Part shown: one piece after another, positions 55,939 to 64,000 of the stretch
Layout: the number at the start of each line of letters is the position of its first letter
Position numbering within the stretch: position 1 is the first letter of the stretch
The notes under the pieces: model-generated
The model's input: the letters and a program-made list of their open reading frames with translations, nothing else
Database searches by the model: none
What the model was told of the DNA's origin: nothing
Program-made: the position numbers and the translations under genes
Source: Pseudomonas mandelii
GTDB taxonomy: Bacteria; Pseudomonadota; Gammaproteobacteria; Pseudomonadales; Pseudomonadaceae
Length of the DNA stretch: 64,000 bases
Assembly (NCBI RefSeq): GCF_006438925.1
Contig: NZ_RCZA01000002.1
Coordinates: 62,001 to 126,000, forward strand
Direction of reading: 5' to 3'

Positions 55939-56840
55939 CAGTTAGGCGCGTCGAAAATGCCGGTCGACAAGTAACGGTCGCCACGGTCGCAGATGATCGC
56001 GACGATCACCGCGTTTTCAACTTCTTTGGACAGACGCAGCATCGCTGCCACCGCACCGCCCGAGGACACGCCGCAGAAGATGCCTTCTTCGCGGGCCAGA
56101 CGACGGGTCACGTCTTCGGCTTCGCTTTGCGCCATGTCGACGATCCGGTCCACGCGCTCGGCCTGGTAGATCTTTGGCAGGTATTCCTGCGGCCAGCGAC
56201 GGATGCCCGGAATCGCCGAGCCTTCCATCGGTTGCAGGCCAATGATCTGCACGCTCTCGTTCTGCTCTTTCAAGTAGCGCGAGACGCCCATGATGGTACC
56301 GGTGGTGCCCATGGAACTGACGAAATGGGTGATGGTGCCTTCGGTCTGACGCCAGATTTCCGGGCCGGTGGTGGTGTAGTGCGCTTCGGGGTTGTCCCCG
56401 TTGGCGAACTGATCCAGCACCTTGCCGCGGCCTTCGGCTTCCATTCGCTGGGCGAGGTCGCGGGCGCCTTCCATGCCCTCTTCCTGGGTGACCAGAATCA
56501 GCTCGGCGCCATACGCCGTCATGGCGGCTTTACGTTCGGCGCTGGAGTTGTCCGGCATGATCAGGATCATCTTGTAACCCTTGATCGCGGCAGCCATCGC
56601 CAGGGCGATCCCGGTGTTGCCCGAGGTCGCTTCGATCAGCGTATCGCCGACGTGGATCTGCCCGCGCAGTTCGGCGCGGGTGATCATCGACAGCGCCGGA
56701 CGGTCCTTGACCGAACCCGCCGGGTTATTCCCTTCGAGCTTGAGCAAAAGGGTATTGCTGGTGGCGCCAGGCAGGCGCTGCAAACGGACCAGCGGAGTGT
56801 TGCCGACGCAATCGGCGATGGTTGGGTACTGCAAGGTCAT
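55938..56840 (-). CDS. cysM: Cysteine synthase B
   Basis: A 300-residue PLP enzyme. K45 in [13 protein letters not shown] forms the Schiff base; SGNTGIALA binds the amino acid part. CysM makes cysteine from O-acetylserine and sulfide (or thiosulfate). The ATG at 56840 opens exactly at [18 protein letters not shown]; the frame to 56906 has no support. It is coupled to rlmD. Upstream lies a DUF1016 gene on the same strand, 108 bases away. Confidence 0.96.
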   Translation of the reverse strand: MTLQYPTIADCVGNTPLVRLQRLPGATSNTLLLKLEGNNPAGSVKDRPALSMITRAELRGQIHVGDTLIEATSGNTGIALAMAAAIKGYKMILIMPDNSSAERKAAMTAYGAELILVTQEEGMEGARDLAQRMEAEGRGKVLDQFANGDNPEAHYTTTGPEIWRQTEGTITHFVSSMGTTGTIMGVSRYLKEQNESVQIIGLQPMEGSAIPGIRRWPQEYLPKIYQAERVDRIVDMAQSEAEDVTRRLAREEGIFCGVSSGGAVAAMLRLSKEVENAVIVAIICDRGDRYLSTGIFDAPN

Positions 56841-56948
56841 GGTGTATTCGCAATCCAGACTGCGGGGGCGCCTATCATACCGGCAAACCGACCCAGGCCA
56901 TATCACGCAAAGTACGGTGCTTATGGTTTATGGGAATAAGGGGCTGGA

Positions 56949-57971
56949 TCAGTACTCTTCGCCTTGCGCGACATTCAATGCGTAGAACTCATGCAACTTG
57001 GCCTGCAACAACTGTTTGTCCGGTAGCTGCACCTGGTATTCAGCGATCAGCGCTGGCGACAGGCTGCGGTTAAGGGCGTACTCGACCACCTCGTCATCCT
57101 TGCTGGCACACAGCAACACGCCAATGGCAGGGTTTTCGTGGGGTTTGCGCTCCTTGCGATCCAGCGCTTCCAGATAGAAGTTCAGCTTGCCCAGATACTC
57201 AGGCTCAAAGCGACCGACCTTAAGCTCAATGGCCACCAGGCAGTTGAGCCCACGGTGGAAGAACAGCAGATCCAGGGCGAAATCACGCCCGCCGACTTGC
57301 ATCGGGTGTTCAGAGCCGACAAAACAAAAGTCGCGACCCAGTTCGATCAGAAACTCCTTGAGGCGCGCCAGCAACCCTTTATGCAGATCGGTTTCGCCAT
57401 GACCGGTGGGCAAGTCGAGAAACTCGAGCATGTAAGCGTCGCGGAACACGTCCAGTGCCTCAGGGTGAGTTTGTCTCAGCACCGCAGAGGTTTTTGCCGG
57501 TTGGGTCACGCTTCGCTCGAACAGTGCAGCTTTGAACTGACGCTCCAGTTCACGCTTTGACCATTTTTCCTGAACAGCCATACGCAGGTAGAACTCCCGC
57601 TCCTCCGGCAGTTTGCCCAGGCTGAAGATGACCAGATTATGAGTCCAGGATATTTGTCTCACCAGCGGTGAGACTTTCTCGTCGCCGCGGTAAGTTTCGT
57701 AGAACTGACGCATGCGAAACAGATTGGGGCGGGTAAACCCGCGCAACCCTGGTTGAGTCTGAGCCAGATGCTCGGCCAATTGGCTGACCACAGAATCGCC
57801 CCATTCGGCTTTTTCCAGCTTGCGACTGATGTAAGCACCCACCTGCCAATACAGCTCGATCAACTGGGTATTCACCGCTTGCATGGCCTGCTGCTTGGCA
57901 CTGTGAATCAGCGCAAGTACTTCATTGAAACGGTCGTCGGCTGCGTTACCGGGGACGCTGGATGCATTCAT
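56949..57971 (-). CDS. PDDEXK nuclease-fold protein (DUF1016, YhcG-like)
   Basis: A 340-residue protein with a DUF1016 N-terminal domain (helical, LIHSAKQQAMQAVNTQLIELYWQVGAYI... split) and a C-terminal PDDEXK nuclease fold: GGRDFALDLLFFHRGLNCLVAIELKVG gives Asp and Glu-x-Lys for metal binding (about residues 228-254). YhcG-type proteins are of uncertain role; some are linked to restriction or defence and some to toxin-type loci. Here it stands alone between cysM and the PirRS-like pair, with no methylase, helicase or antitoxin neighbour. It is absent from the PAO1 gacS region as I recall, which suggests a mobile history. Confidence 0.88.
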   Translation of the reverse strand: MNASSVPGNAADDRFNEVLALIHSAKQQAMQAVNTQLIELYWQVGAYISRKLEKAEWGDSVVSQLAEHLAQTQPGLRGFTRPNLFRMRQFYETYRGDEKVSPLVRQISWTHNLVIFSLGKLPEEREFYLRMAVQEKWSKRELERQFKAALFERSVTQPAKTSAVLRQTHPEALDVFRDAYMLEFLDLPTGHGETDLHKGLLARLKEFLIELGRDFCFVGSEHPMQVGGRDFALDLLFFHRGLNCLVAIELKVGRFEPEYLGKLNFYLEALDRKERKPHENPAIGVLLCASKDDEVVEYALNRSLSPALIAEYQVQLPDKQLLQAKLHEFYALNVAQGEEY

Positions 57972-58116
57972 GCCGAACTCCTAGAGGACGAGGAAAAACG
58001 CGAGTCTATTCCGTCAAGTCAGGCTCAAGGTGTCGGCGATAACCTTTAGGAAAGGTCGTACAAAATAACGGGAACGCTCCGGCAAAATCAGAATGGTGGT
58101 GTCAGTGATGGCGCTA

Positions 58117-58206
58117 TCGCGAGCAGGCTCGCTCCCACAGGGTTAAGGGTTGATCACACCATTTGTGGCCGACACATATCCACTGTGGGAGCGAGCCTGC
58201 TCGCGA
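58117..58206. repeat. REPIN, class A, overlapping the end of a kinase gene
   Basis: Left arm TCGCGAGCAGGCTCGCTCC (58117 on) and right arm GTGGGAGCGAGCCTGCTCGC (58184 on), inverted. The right arm lies inside the reading frame of the kinase gene at 58154-59584 and codes for its last residues. Confidence 0.88.
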
Positions 58207-59584
58207 AAGCGTCATCACTGACGCCATCAATATCAGCCACCAACCGCATATTCAGCCGCAACCCGGTCTCAGTGTTCTCAGCCCACAAACTCCCGCCCTG
58301 GCGCTGCACCGCATTCCTCGCAATGCTCAATCCCAAACCAAATCCACCATCCCCCGGCCGCGATCCGTCAAGTCGGATGAACGGCGAGAAGATCCGCTCC
58401 AGATCTTCATCAGCCACCCCGCCGCCCTCATCCTCCAGCCACACATGCCAGAAGTCACCATCGCGCTGCCCACCCAGACGCACAACACCGCCCTGCGGTG
58501 AATGACGAATGGCATTGCGCAGGATGTTTTCCAGCGCTTGAGCCAAGGTATTGAGATGGCCGCCCACCCAGCAGAACGAATCCACCGCACACTGCAACTG
58601 GCTCGCCGGCCAGCCACTTTCATAGCAGGCATTTTCCGTGAGCATTTCCCACAACGCCTGAACCTGGATCGATTCGTCGGGTAACCGAGTGCGCTCGGTG
58701 TCGAGCCAGGCCAATTGCAGAGTGTCTTCCACCAGACGCTGCATGCCATCGACCTCTCGGCCAATGCGCTCGCGCAATTGCGTCAACCCCTGCTCGCTTT
58801 CGCTGGCCACCCGCAGGCGACTCAGTGGCGTGCGCAATTCGTGGGACAGGTCGCGCAGCAGTTGTTGTTGCAGGGCCACCGTGCTTTGCAGGCGCTCGGA
58901 CATGTGATCGAAGGCCCGGCCCAGTTCACCCAGCTCATCCGGGCGATTGGTGAGGCGGCTCGACAACCGTACGTTCAACGGGTCGGCACGCCAGGCATTG
59001 GCTTGTTCGCGCAGACTGTTCAAAGGCACGACAAGCAACCGATACAGACCGACGCACAGCAGCAAGGTGAACAACCCGGGAATCACCCCGTTGGTGATCA
59101 CGCGCCAGAACACCCGGTAGTGCCCGGGTACGAAACGCCGGGGCAGTTCGATCACCAGACTGCCAGCGGACGGATCCTTGGGAAACGGCACTCTCAACCA
59201 CGGCAAACCTTTGGTATGGCGACTCGTCGGCCAATCCAGACCGCGTAAAAAGGTCAGGCGCTGGGTTTCTTTTTCCGTCAGCGGGTAACTGCTCAATGAC
59301 TGCAAATCGCCGCCAATCACACCGACCCATGTCGACTCGCGATGGCCGACGCTCTGCAACCAGACATCGACGCCTGCACTCTGACGCTCATTCCACACCT
59401 GCTCGGCCTCGGCGGCGTAGCGCGTCAGCGTGCCCCGTGCCTCGTCGGACAGGAACAGGTTTTTCTGTTCCATGTAGCGCCCCCAGGACCAACTGAGCCA
59501 GATCATCAGCAGACAGAACGCCACCAACAAACACGCCAGTTTCCAGAACAGCGAATGCCTGCCCGGCAGGTCAGTCCACTTCAT
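58154..59584 (-). CDS. Sensor histidine kinase, PirS/PfeS-like
   Basis: A 476-residue kinase: helix 1 (LFWKLACLLVAFCLLMIWLS), a periplasmic domain of about 120 residues, helix 2 (GVIPGLFTLLLCVGLYRLL), HAMP, H248 in DLSHELRTPLSRL and a complete ATPase domain (NILRNAIRHS, GLGLSIARN). The position beside gacS matches PirS of P. aeruginosa, which senses a siderophore and is adjacent to its receptor PirA; no receptor is here. The C-terminus (ends GVSDDAFASRLAPTVDMCRPQMV, split) is encoded by a REP arm, so the original C-terminus has been extended or replaced. The ATG at 59584 overlaps the regulator gene. Confidence 0.9.
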   Translation of the reverse strand: MKWTDLPGRHSLFWKLACLLVAFCLLMIWLSWSWGRYMEQKNLFLSDEARGTLTRYAAEAEQVWNERQSAGVDVWLQSVGHRESTWVGVIGGDLQSLSSYPLTEKETQRLTFLRGLDWPTSRHTKGLPWLRVPFPKDPSAGSLVIELPRRFVPGHYRVFWRVITNGVIPGLFTLLLCVGLYRLLVVPLNSLREQANAWRADPLNVRLSSRLTNRPDELGELGRAFDHMSERLQSTVALQQQLLRDLSHELRTPLSRLRVASESEQGLTQLRERIGREVDGMQRLVEDTLQLAWLDTERTRLPDESIQVQALWEMLTENACYESGWPASQLQCAVDSFCWVGGHLNTLAQALENILRNAIRHSPQGGVVRLGGQRDGDFWHVWLEDEGGGVADEDLERIFSPFIRLDGSRPGDGGFGLGLSIARNAVQRQGGSLWAENTETGLRLNMRLVADIDGVSDDAFASRLAPTVDMCRPQMV

Positions 59585-60293
59585 CGACAGCACTCAATAC
59601 GTAACCCTTGCCCCACACCGTGCGCACTTCGCGCTCGAGGTAACCGACGGCCTTGAGCTTGCGGCGGATCTGACTGATATGCATGTCGAGGCTGCGGTCA
59701 TGGGGCGCGTAGCCGCGCTGCAGCACGTGCTGGTAAAGGAAGGCTTTGCTCAGGACTTCATCGCCATTGCGGTTCAGCGTTTCCAGCAACCGGTATTCGC
59801 TGCGGGTCAGGCAGGCAGCGTGTTCGCCATAAAAGACATCACAGCATTCATCGTCGAAACGCAGGCTGTCCACCGAAGGGGCAATCGGTGCTGGCACTGG
59901 CTGGCGGTCGAGCGCGACACGCCTCAGGATCGCTTCGATGCGTACCCGCAACTCGACCATGCTGAAGGGTTTGGGTAGGTAATCATCGGCGCCCAGGCGA
60001 AAACCACTGATGCGATCCGCCTCGGCACCGAGCGCCGACATCAGCACCACCGGGGTGGAATGGCTCTGGCGCAATTGCGTCAGAACATTCAGCCCGTCCA
60101 GGCCCGGCAGCAGAATATCCATCAGCACCACGTCAAAGGCTTGCTGGCGGGCGATGGTCAAGCCTTCCAGACCGTTCTGGCACCACGTCACCTGAAAACC
60201 GCAACGTCCCAAGTGCTCATGAACATAAGCACCGAGCACGAGGTCGTCTTCTATAGACAGGATGCGAGGATGGCGAGCAGTGATGGGAGTCAT
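59571..60293 (-). CDS. OmpR-family response regulator, PirR-like
   Basis: A 240-residue regulator: D16/D17 acidic patch (SIEDD), D59 (LMDILLPG) phosphoacceptor, conserved Thr and Lys (MSAL..., PKPFS), then a winged helix. The ATG at 60293 (MTPITARHP) is chosen; a TTG four codons earlier has a weaker context. It overlaps the kinase gene and is divergent from gacS. Synteny fits PirR (PA0929). Confidence 0.9.
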   Translation of the reverse strand: MTPITARHPRILSIEDDLVLGAYVHEHLGRCGFQVTWCQNGLEGLTIARQQAFDVVLMDILLPGLDGLNVLTQLRQSHSTPVVLMSALGAEADRISGFRLGADDYLPKPFSMVELRVRIEAILRRVALDRQPVPAPIAPSVDSLRFDDECCDVFYGEHAACLTRSEYRLLETLNRNGDEVLSKAFLYQHVLQRGYAPHDRSLDMHISQIRRKLKAVGYLEREVRTVWGKGYVLSAVDEVD

Positions 60294-60507
60294 GAGTATC
60301 TGCAAATAATTCTCAGTCGCCGATTATTCAAGATTGCCTTGCTGCGAGCAACACAAGGTTTGCCCGTGAGGTAAAAGTGGTGATCCAGCCGACGAATGCC
60401 GACATCAATTTTACGAAGATTGCCCGCCTGCAAATCGCTACACTGCGCAGGTGGTGCGTGCTGGACGTACGTGCAGGTCATTAAATAGCTGGATGCAGGA
60501 GAGATGC
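60294..60507. promoter_or_regulatory. Divergent gap, PirR-like gene / gacS
   Basis: A 214-base gap holding the promoters of gacS (plus) and the response regulator pair (minus). No clear -35/-10 pair or operator recognised. Confidence 0.4.
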
Positions 60508-63261
60508 GTGCTCAAGAAACTGGGAATAAAAGGCCGCGTGCTATTGCTGACCCTGTTGCCGACCAGCCTGATGGCCTTGGTTCTGGGCGGCTATTTCACC
60601 TGGATGCAGCAATCCGACCTGCAAACCCAGCTCATGCAGCGTGGCGAGATGATCGCCGAACAACTGGCGCCCCTGGTGGCCCCGGCCATGGGCCACAAGA
60701 ACACCGAGCTTTTGGAACGCATTGCCACCCAATCGCTGGAACAACCGGACGTTCGCGCCGTTTCGTTCCTCGCGCCCGACCGCTCCCTGCTGGCCCATGC
60801 CGGCCCGACCATGCTCAATCCGGCGCCAGTCGGCAACAGTTCGCAGATGCTGCGCCGCAGCGGCAATGACGCGACGCGCTACTTGCTGCCGGTGTTCGGC
60901 AAGCACCGCAATCTGGCCGGCGATTTGATTCCTGAAGAAGCCGACCGCCTGCTTGGCTGGGTAGAACTCGAACTGTCCCACAACGGCATGCTCCTGCGCG
61001 GTTATCGCAGCTTGTTCGCCAGCCTGTTGCTGATCGGCGCAGGCCTGGCCGGTGCGGCGTTGCTGGCATTGCGCATGGGCAGGAGCATCAATCGGCCGCT
61101 GAGCCAGATCAAGCAAGCGGTGGCGCAACTCAAGGACGGTCATCTGGAAACCCGTCTGCCGCCCCTCGGCAGCCAGGAGCTGGACACACTGGCGTCCGGC
61201 ATCAACCGTATGGCCGGCACCCTGCAGAACGCGCAGGAAGAATTGCAGCACAGCATCGAGCAGGCCACCGAAGACGTGCGCCAGAACCTGGAAACCATCG
61301 AGATCCAGAACATCGAACTGGACCTGGCGCGCAAGGAAGCCCTTGAAGCCAGCCGGATCAAATCCGAGTTCCTGGCCAACATGAGCCATGAAATCCGCAC
61401 GCCGCTCAACGGCATTCTCGGCTTCACGCATCTGCTGCAAAAAAGCGAGCTGACCCCACGCCAGCTCGACTATCTTGGCACCATCGAAAAGTCCGCCGAC
61501 AGCCTGCTGGGGATCATCAACGAGATTCTCGACTTCTCGAAAATCGAGGCCGGCAAACTGGTGCTCGACAATATTCCGTTCAACTTGCGCGACCTGCTCC
61601 AGGACACGCTGACGATCCTCGCCCCGGCCGCCCATGCCAAGCAACTGGAGCTGGTGAGCCTGGTTTATCGCGACACGCCGCTGTCGCTGGTGGGTGACCC
61701 GCTGCGGCTCAAGCAGATTCTCACCAACCTGGTCAGCAATGCGATCAAGTTCACCCGCGAAGGCACCATCGTCGCCCGGGCCATGCTCGAAGAAGAGCAC
61801 GAAGACAGCGTGCAACTGCGCATCAGCATTCAGGACACCGGTATCGGGCTGTCGAACCAGGACGTGCGCGCCTTGTTCCAGGCCTTCAGCCAGGCCGATA
61901 ACTCTCTGTCCCGGCAACCTGGCGGCACTGGTTTGGGGCTGGTGATTTCCAAACGTCTGATCGAACAGATGGGCGGCGAGATCGGTGTCGACAGTACGCC
62001 CGGCGAAGGCTCGGAATTCTGGATCAGCCTGAGCCTGCCCAAAACCCGCGACGACGCCGAAGACCTGCCCGGCCCGCCGTTGCTCGGGCGTCGGGTGGCA
62101 GTGCTGGAAAACCACGAACTGGCCCGTCAGGCCTTGCAGCATCAACTGGAAGACTGTGGCCTCGAAGTGACTCCGTTCAATACGCTGGAAAGCCTGACCA
62201 ATGGCGTGACCGGCGCGCATCAGACCGATCAGGCGATCGACCTGGCGGTGCTCGGCATCACCAGCAACGACATGCCACCAGAGCGCCTCAATCAACACAT
62301 CTGGGACCTCGAACACCTGGGCTGCAAGGTGCTGGTGTTGTGCCCGACCACCGAACAGACGCTGTTCCACCTCTCGGTGCCTAATCCGCACAGCCAGCTC
62401 CAGGCCAAACCGGCCTGCACCCGCAAGCTGCGGCGGGCCTTGTCCGACCTGGTCAATCCGCGCCAGCAACGCAGCGAACCCGGCGAACCGGTGTCCAGCC
62501 GTGCGCCAAAAGTGCTTTGTGTCGACGACAACCCGGCCAACTTGCTGCTGGTGCAAACCCTGCTCGAGGACATGGGCGCCAAAGTCCTCGCGGTGGAAAG
62601 CGGTTACGCGGCGGTCAAAGCGGTGCAGACCGAAACCTTCGACCTGGTGCTGATGGACGTTCAGATGCCCGGCATGGACGGGCGGCAAAGCACCGAAGCG
62701 ATTCGCCAGTGGGAAAGTGAGCGGCATTGCACACCGCTGCCAATCGTTGCCCTCACCGCTCACGCCATGGCCAACGAAAAACGCGCGCTGCTGCAAAGCG
62801 GCATGGACGACTACCTGACCAAACCGATCAGCGAACGGCAATTGGCCCAAGTGGTGCTGAAGTGGACCGGCCTCGCGCTGCGCAATCATGGGCCGGAGCG
62901 CTCCAGCGACAGCCACGGTGGCGGTCATGAGTTGCAGGTGCTCGATCACGAAGAAGGTTTGCGCCTGGCCGCCGGCAAGGCTGATCTGGCGGCGGACATG
63001 CTGGCAATGCTGCTGGCGTCGCTGGAAGCCGACCGCGAGGCGATTCGCTTCGCCCGGGAAACCAACGACCAGAATGCCCTGATCGAGCGCGTCCATCGCC
63101 TGCACGGTGCGACGCGCTATTGCGGCGTCCCGCAACTGCGCGCTGCCTGCCAGCGCAGCGAAACCCTGCTCAAGCAACAGGACCCCAAAGCCCCCAGCGC
63201 GCTGGAAGACCTCGACCGGGCCATCAATCGCCTGGCCGCCCATGCCCGTATAAACGCTTGA
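60508..63261 (+). CDS. gacS: Global sensor kinase GacS
   Basis: A 917-residue unorthodox hybrid kinase. The GTG at 60508 (GGAGAG six bases upstream) gives the length and the start [14 protein letters not shown] of GacS in fluorescent pseudomonads. Helix 1 ([21 protein letters not shown]), periplasmic domain, helix 2 ([20 protein letters not shown]), HAMP, H294 ([12 protein letters not shown]), ATPase domain, receiver with D717 ([11 protein letters not shown]) and Hpt with H863 ([13 protein letters not shown]) are all intact. It activates GacA and thus the RsmX/Y/Z RNAs that free mRNAs from RsmA/E, controlling secondary metabolites, exoenzymes and biofilm. No loss-of-function change is seen. 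Confidence 0.98.
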   Translation: MLKKLGIKGRVLLLTLLPTSLMALVLGGYFTWMQQSDLQTQLMQRGEMIAEQLAPLVAPAMGHKNTELLERIATQSLEQPDVRAVSFLAPDRSLLAHAGPTMLNPAPVGNSSQMLRRSGNDATRYLLPVFGKHRNLAGDLIPEEADRLLGWVELELSHNGMLLRGYRSLFASLLLIGAGLAGAALLALRMGRSINRPLSQIKQAVAQLKDGHLETRLPPLGSQELDTLASGINRMAGTLQNAQEELQHSIEQATEDVRQNLETIEIQNIELDLARKEALEASRIKSEFLANMSHEIRTPLNGILGFTHLLQKSELTPRQLDYLGTIEKSADSLLGIINEILDFSKIEAGKLVLDNIPFNLRDLLQDTLTILAPAAHAKQLELVSLVYRDTPLSLVGDPLRLKQILTNLVSNAIKFTREGTIVARAMLEEEHEDSVQLRISIQDTGIGLSNQDVRALFQAFSQADNSLSRQPGGTGLGLVISKRLIEQMGGEIGVDSTPGEGSEFWISLSLPKTRDDAEDLPGPPLLGRRVAVLENHELARQALQHQLEDCGLEVTPFNTLESLTNGVTGAHQTDQAIDLAVLGITSNDMPPERLNQHIWDLEHLGCKVLVLCPTTEQTLFHLSVPNPHSQLQAKPACTRKLRRALSDLVNPRQQRSEPGEPVSSRAPKVLCVDDNPANLLLVQTLLEDMGAKVLAVESGYAAVKAVQTETFDLVLMDVQMPGMDGRQSTEAIRQWESERHCTPLPIVALTAHAMANEKRALLQSGMDDYLTKPISERQLAQVVLKWTGLALRNHGPERSSDSHGGGHELQVLDHEEGLRLAAGKADLAADMLAMLLASLEADREAIRFARETNDQNALIERVHRLHGATRYCGVPQLRAACQRSETLLKQQDPKAPSALEDLDRAINRLAAHARINA

Positions 63262-63332
63262 TGCTGCGCAATGGCGCCGGACGCCCATTCCGCCAAGATC
63301 ATCAGCCCCTGTCCGGTGCGGCGCCGTTCCAC

Positions 63333-63422
63333 TGTGGGAGCGAGCCTGCTCGCGAAAGCGGCGTGTCAGACAACAGTGATGTCGGCTGACACTCCCTCTT
63401 CGCGAGCAGGCTCGCTCCCACA
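63333..63422. repeat. REPIN, class A, between gacS and ldhA
   Basis: Inverted GTGGGAGCGAGCCTGCTCGC arms, 90 bases overall, with the same inner sequence as the copies at 30103 and 52111. It sits in the 212-base gap between gacS and ldhA. Confidence 0.92.
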
Positions 63423-63473
63423 ATGGAGCAGTGCGTCGCCACACAGGACTCGAAAAATATCCAGGAGGACTGC

Positions 63474-64000
63474 ATGCGTACGATTCTTTTCAGCAGCCAG
63501 ACTTACGACCGCGACAGTTTTCTCAGTGCCGAGCTACCGGCCGGCATTGAGCTGCACTTTCAATCAGCGCGACTGAGCCTTGATACGGTGGCGCTGGCAG
63601 AGCATCACGAAGTGGTCTGTGCCTTCATTAATGATGACCTCAGCGCGCCGGTGCTCGAACGCCTGGCCGCGGGCGGTACACGCCTGATCGCCCTGCGCTC
63701 GGCCGGTTATAACCATGTCGATCTGGCAGTGGCAAAGCGTCTGGGGCTGGCGATTGTGCGCGTCCCGGCCTACTCGCCCCATGCGGTGGCGGAACATGCG
63801 GTGGCGCTGATCCTGGCGCTCAACCGACGCCTGCACCGCGCCTACAACCGCACGCGCGAAGGGGACTTCAGCCTGCACGGGCTGACCGGCTTCGACCTCG
63901 TGGGCAAGACCGTCGGCGTGGTCGGCACCGGGCAGATCGGCGCGACCTTCGCGAAAATCATGAACGGCTTTGGCTGCCAATTGCTGGCCTACGACCCCTT
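63474..64000 (+). CDS. ldhA: D-lactate dehydrogenase (3' end outside window)
   Basis: The first 175 residues of a 2-hydroxyacid dehydrogenase. MRTILFSSQTYDRDSF is the usual start, followed by ALRSAGYNHVDL and the nucleotide loop GVVGTGQIG. The ATG at 63474 has CCAGGAGGAC three bases upstream. LdhA reduces pyruvate to D-lactate with NADH. Synteny with PA0927 beside gacS supports the assignment. The frame is intact up to the window edge. Confidence 0.94.
   Translation, partial: MRTILFSSQTYDRDSFLSAELPAGIELHFQSARLSLDTVALAEHHEVVCAFINDDLSAPVLERLAAGGTRLIALRSAGYNHVDLAVAKRLGLAIVRVPAYSPHAVAEHAVALILALNRRLHRAYNRTREGDFSLHGLTGFDLVGKTVGVVGTGQIGATFAKIMNGFGCQLLAYDP

Noticed and set aside
30103..63422. Regularly recurring palindromes that might suggest a CRISPR array
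   Set aside because: The copies are kilobases apart, are inverted pairs of REP arms and have no spacer pattern or cas genes.
60541..63444. A 967-codon open frame on the strand opposite gacS
   Set aside because: It is antisense to a full-length gacS with all its motifs; it arises from the codon bias of a GC-rich gene, has no ribosome-binding site and no family motif.

Overview
The window reads as a chromosomal segment of a Pseudomonas of the fluorescens group. The grounds are high GC with pseudomonad codon use, a gacS gene whose product has the 917-residue length and key residues (H294, D717, H863) known for fluorescent pseudomonads, gene neighbourhoods that match P. aeruginosa PAO1 in blocks (gpsA to fabAB, and mazG-relA-rlmD-cysM-gacS-ldhA), and many copies of fluorescens-type REP palindromes. 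No replication origin, CRISPR array, complete IS element, prophage or integrase was seen.

Layout. 1-7.8 kb: partial glutathione transferase, transglutaminase-like protein, fadE with a small companion gene, then a LysR regulator divergent from a compact AlaX / 2OG-Fe(II) oxygenase / LysE-exporter cassette. 7.8-8.43 kb: non-coding stretch with a possible group II intron tail. 8.4-22.3 kb: a Tad (Flp type IVb pilus) locus in two convergent parts. rcpA-tadD-DUF3613 run on the plus strand. flp-fppA-AAA ATPase-rcpC-tadG-tadE-type-tadE-type-tadZ-tadA-tadB-tadC run on the minus strand. A pseudo-receiver/AraC regulator lies just outside. 22.3-22.8 kb: a tandemly duplicated tRNA-Gly/tRNA-Glu operon with a strong promoter. 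23-31 kb: a membrane-anchored unknown, a structured non-coding element, a chemoreceptor gene broken by an amber codon, a MocR-type regulator, divergent SDR and MDR oxidoreductases, and pyrF.

31-43 kb: an OmpR/histidine-kinase pair followed by a six-EF-hand protein, an AI-2E-type permease, a run of metabolic genes (DUF4892, GST, two alpha/beta hydrolases, thioesterase, acyl-CoA ligase), sixA, a DUF4389 gene and gpsA. 43-50 kb: TonB-dependent receptor, periplasmic protein and hybrid kinase (PA1613-PA1611-like), then fabA-fabB. 50.4-64 kb: two small genes, mazG, relA, rlmD, cysM, a DUF1016 nuclease-fold protein, a PirRS-like two-component pair, gacS, and the 5' part of ldhA.

How the parts connect. 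The window is rich in signalling: two hybrid kinases tied to the Gac/Rsm switch (gacS itself and a PA1611-like kinase), two complete OmpR-type pairs, stringent response (relA, mazG) and SixA. Surface functions include the Tad pilus and a TonB receptor. The observations most worth following are the AAA+ ATPase embedded in the Tad operon, the AlaX/oxygenase/exporter cassette, the amber-interrupted chemoreceptor, a REP palindrome translated as the tail of a sensor kinase, and the receptor-periplasmic protein-kinase operon.
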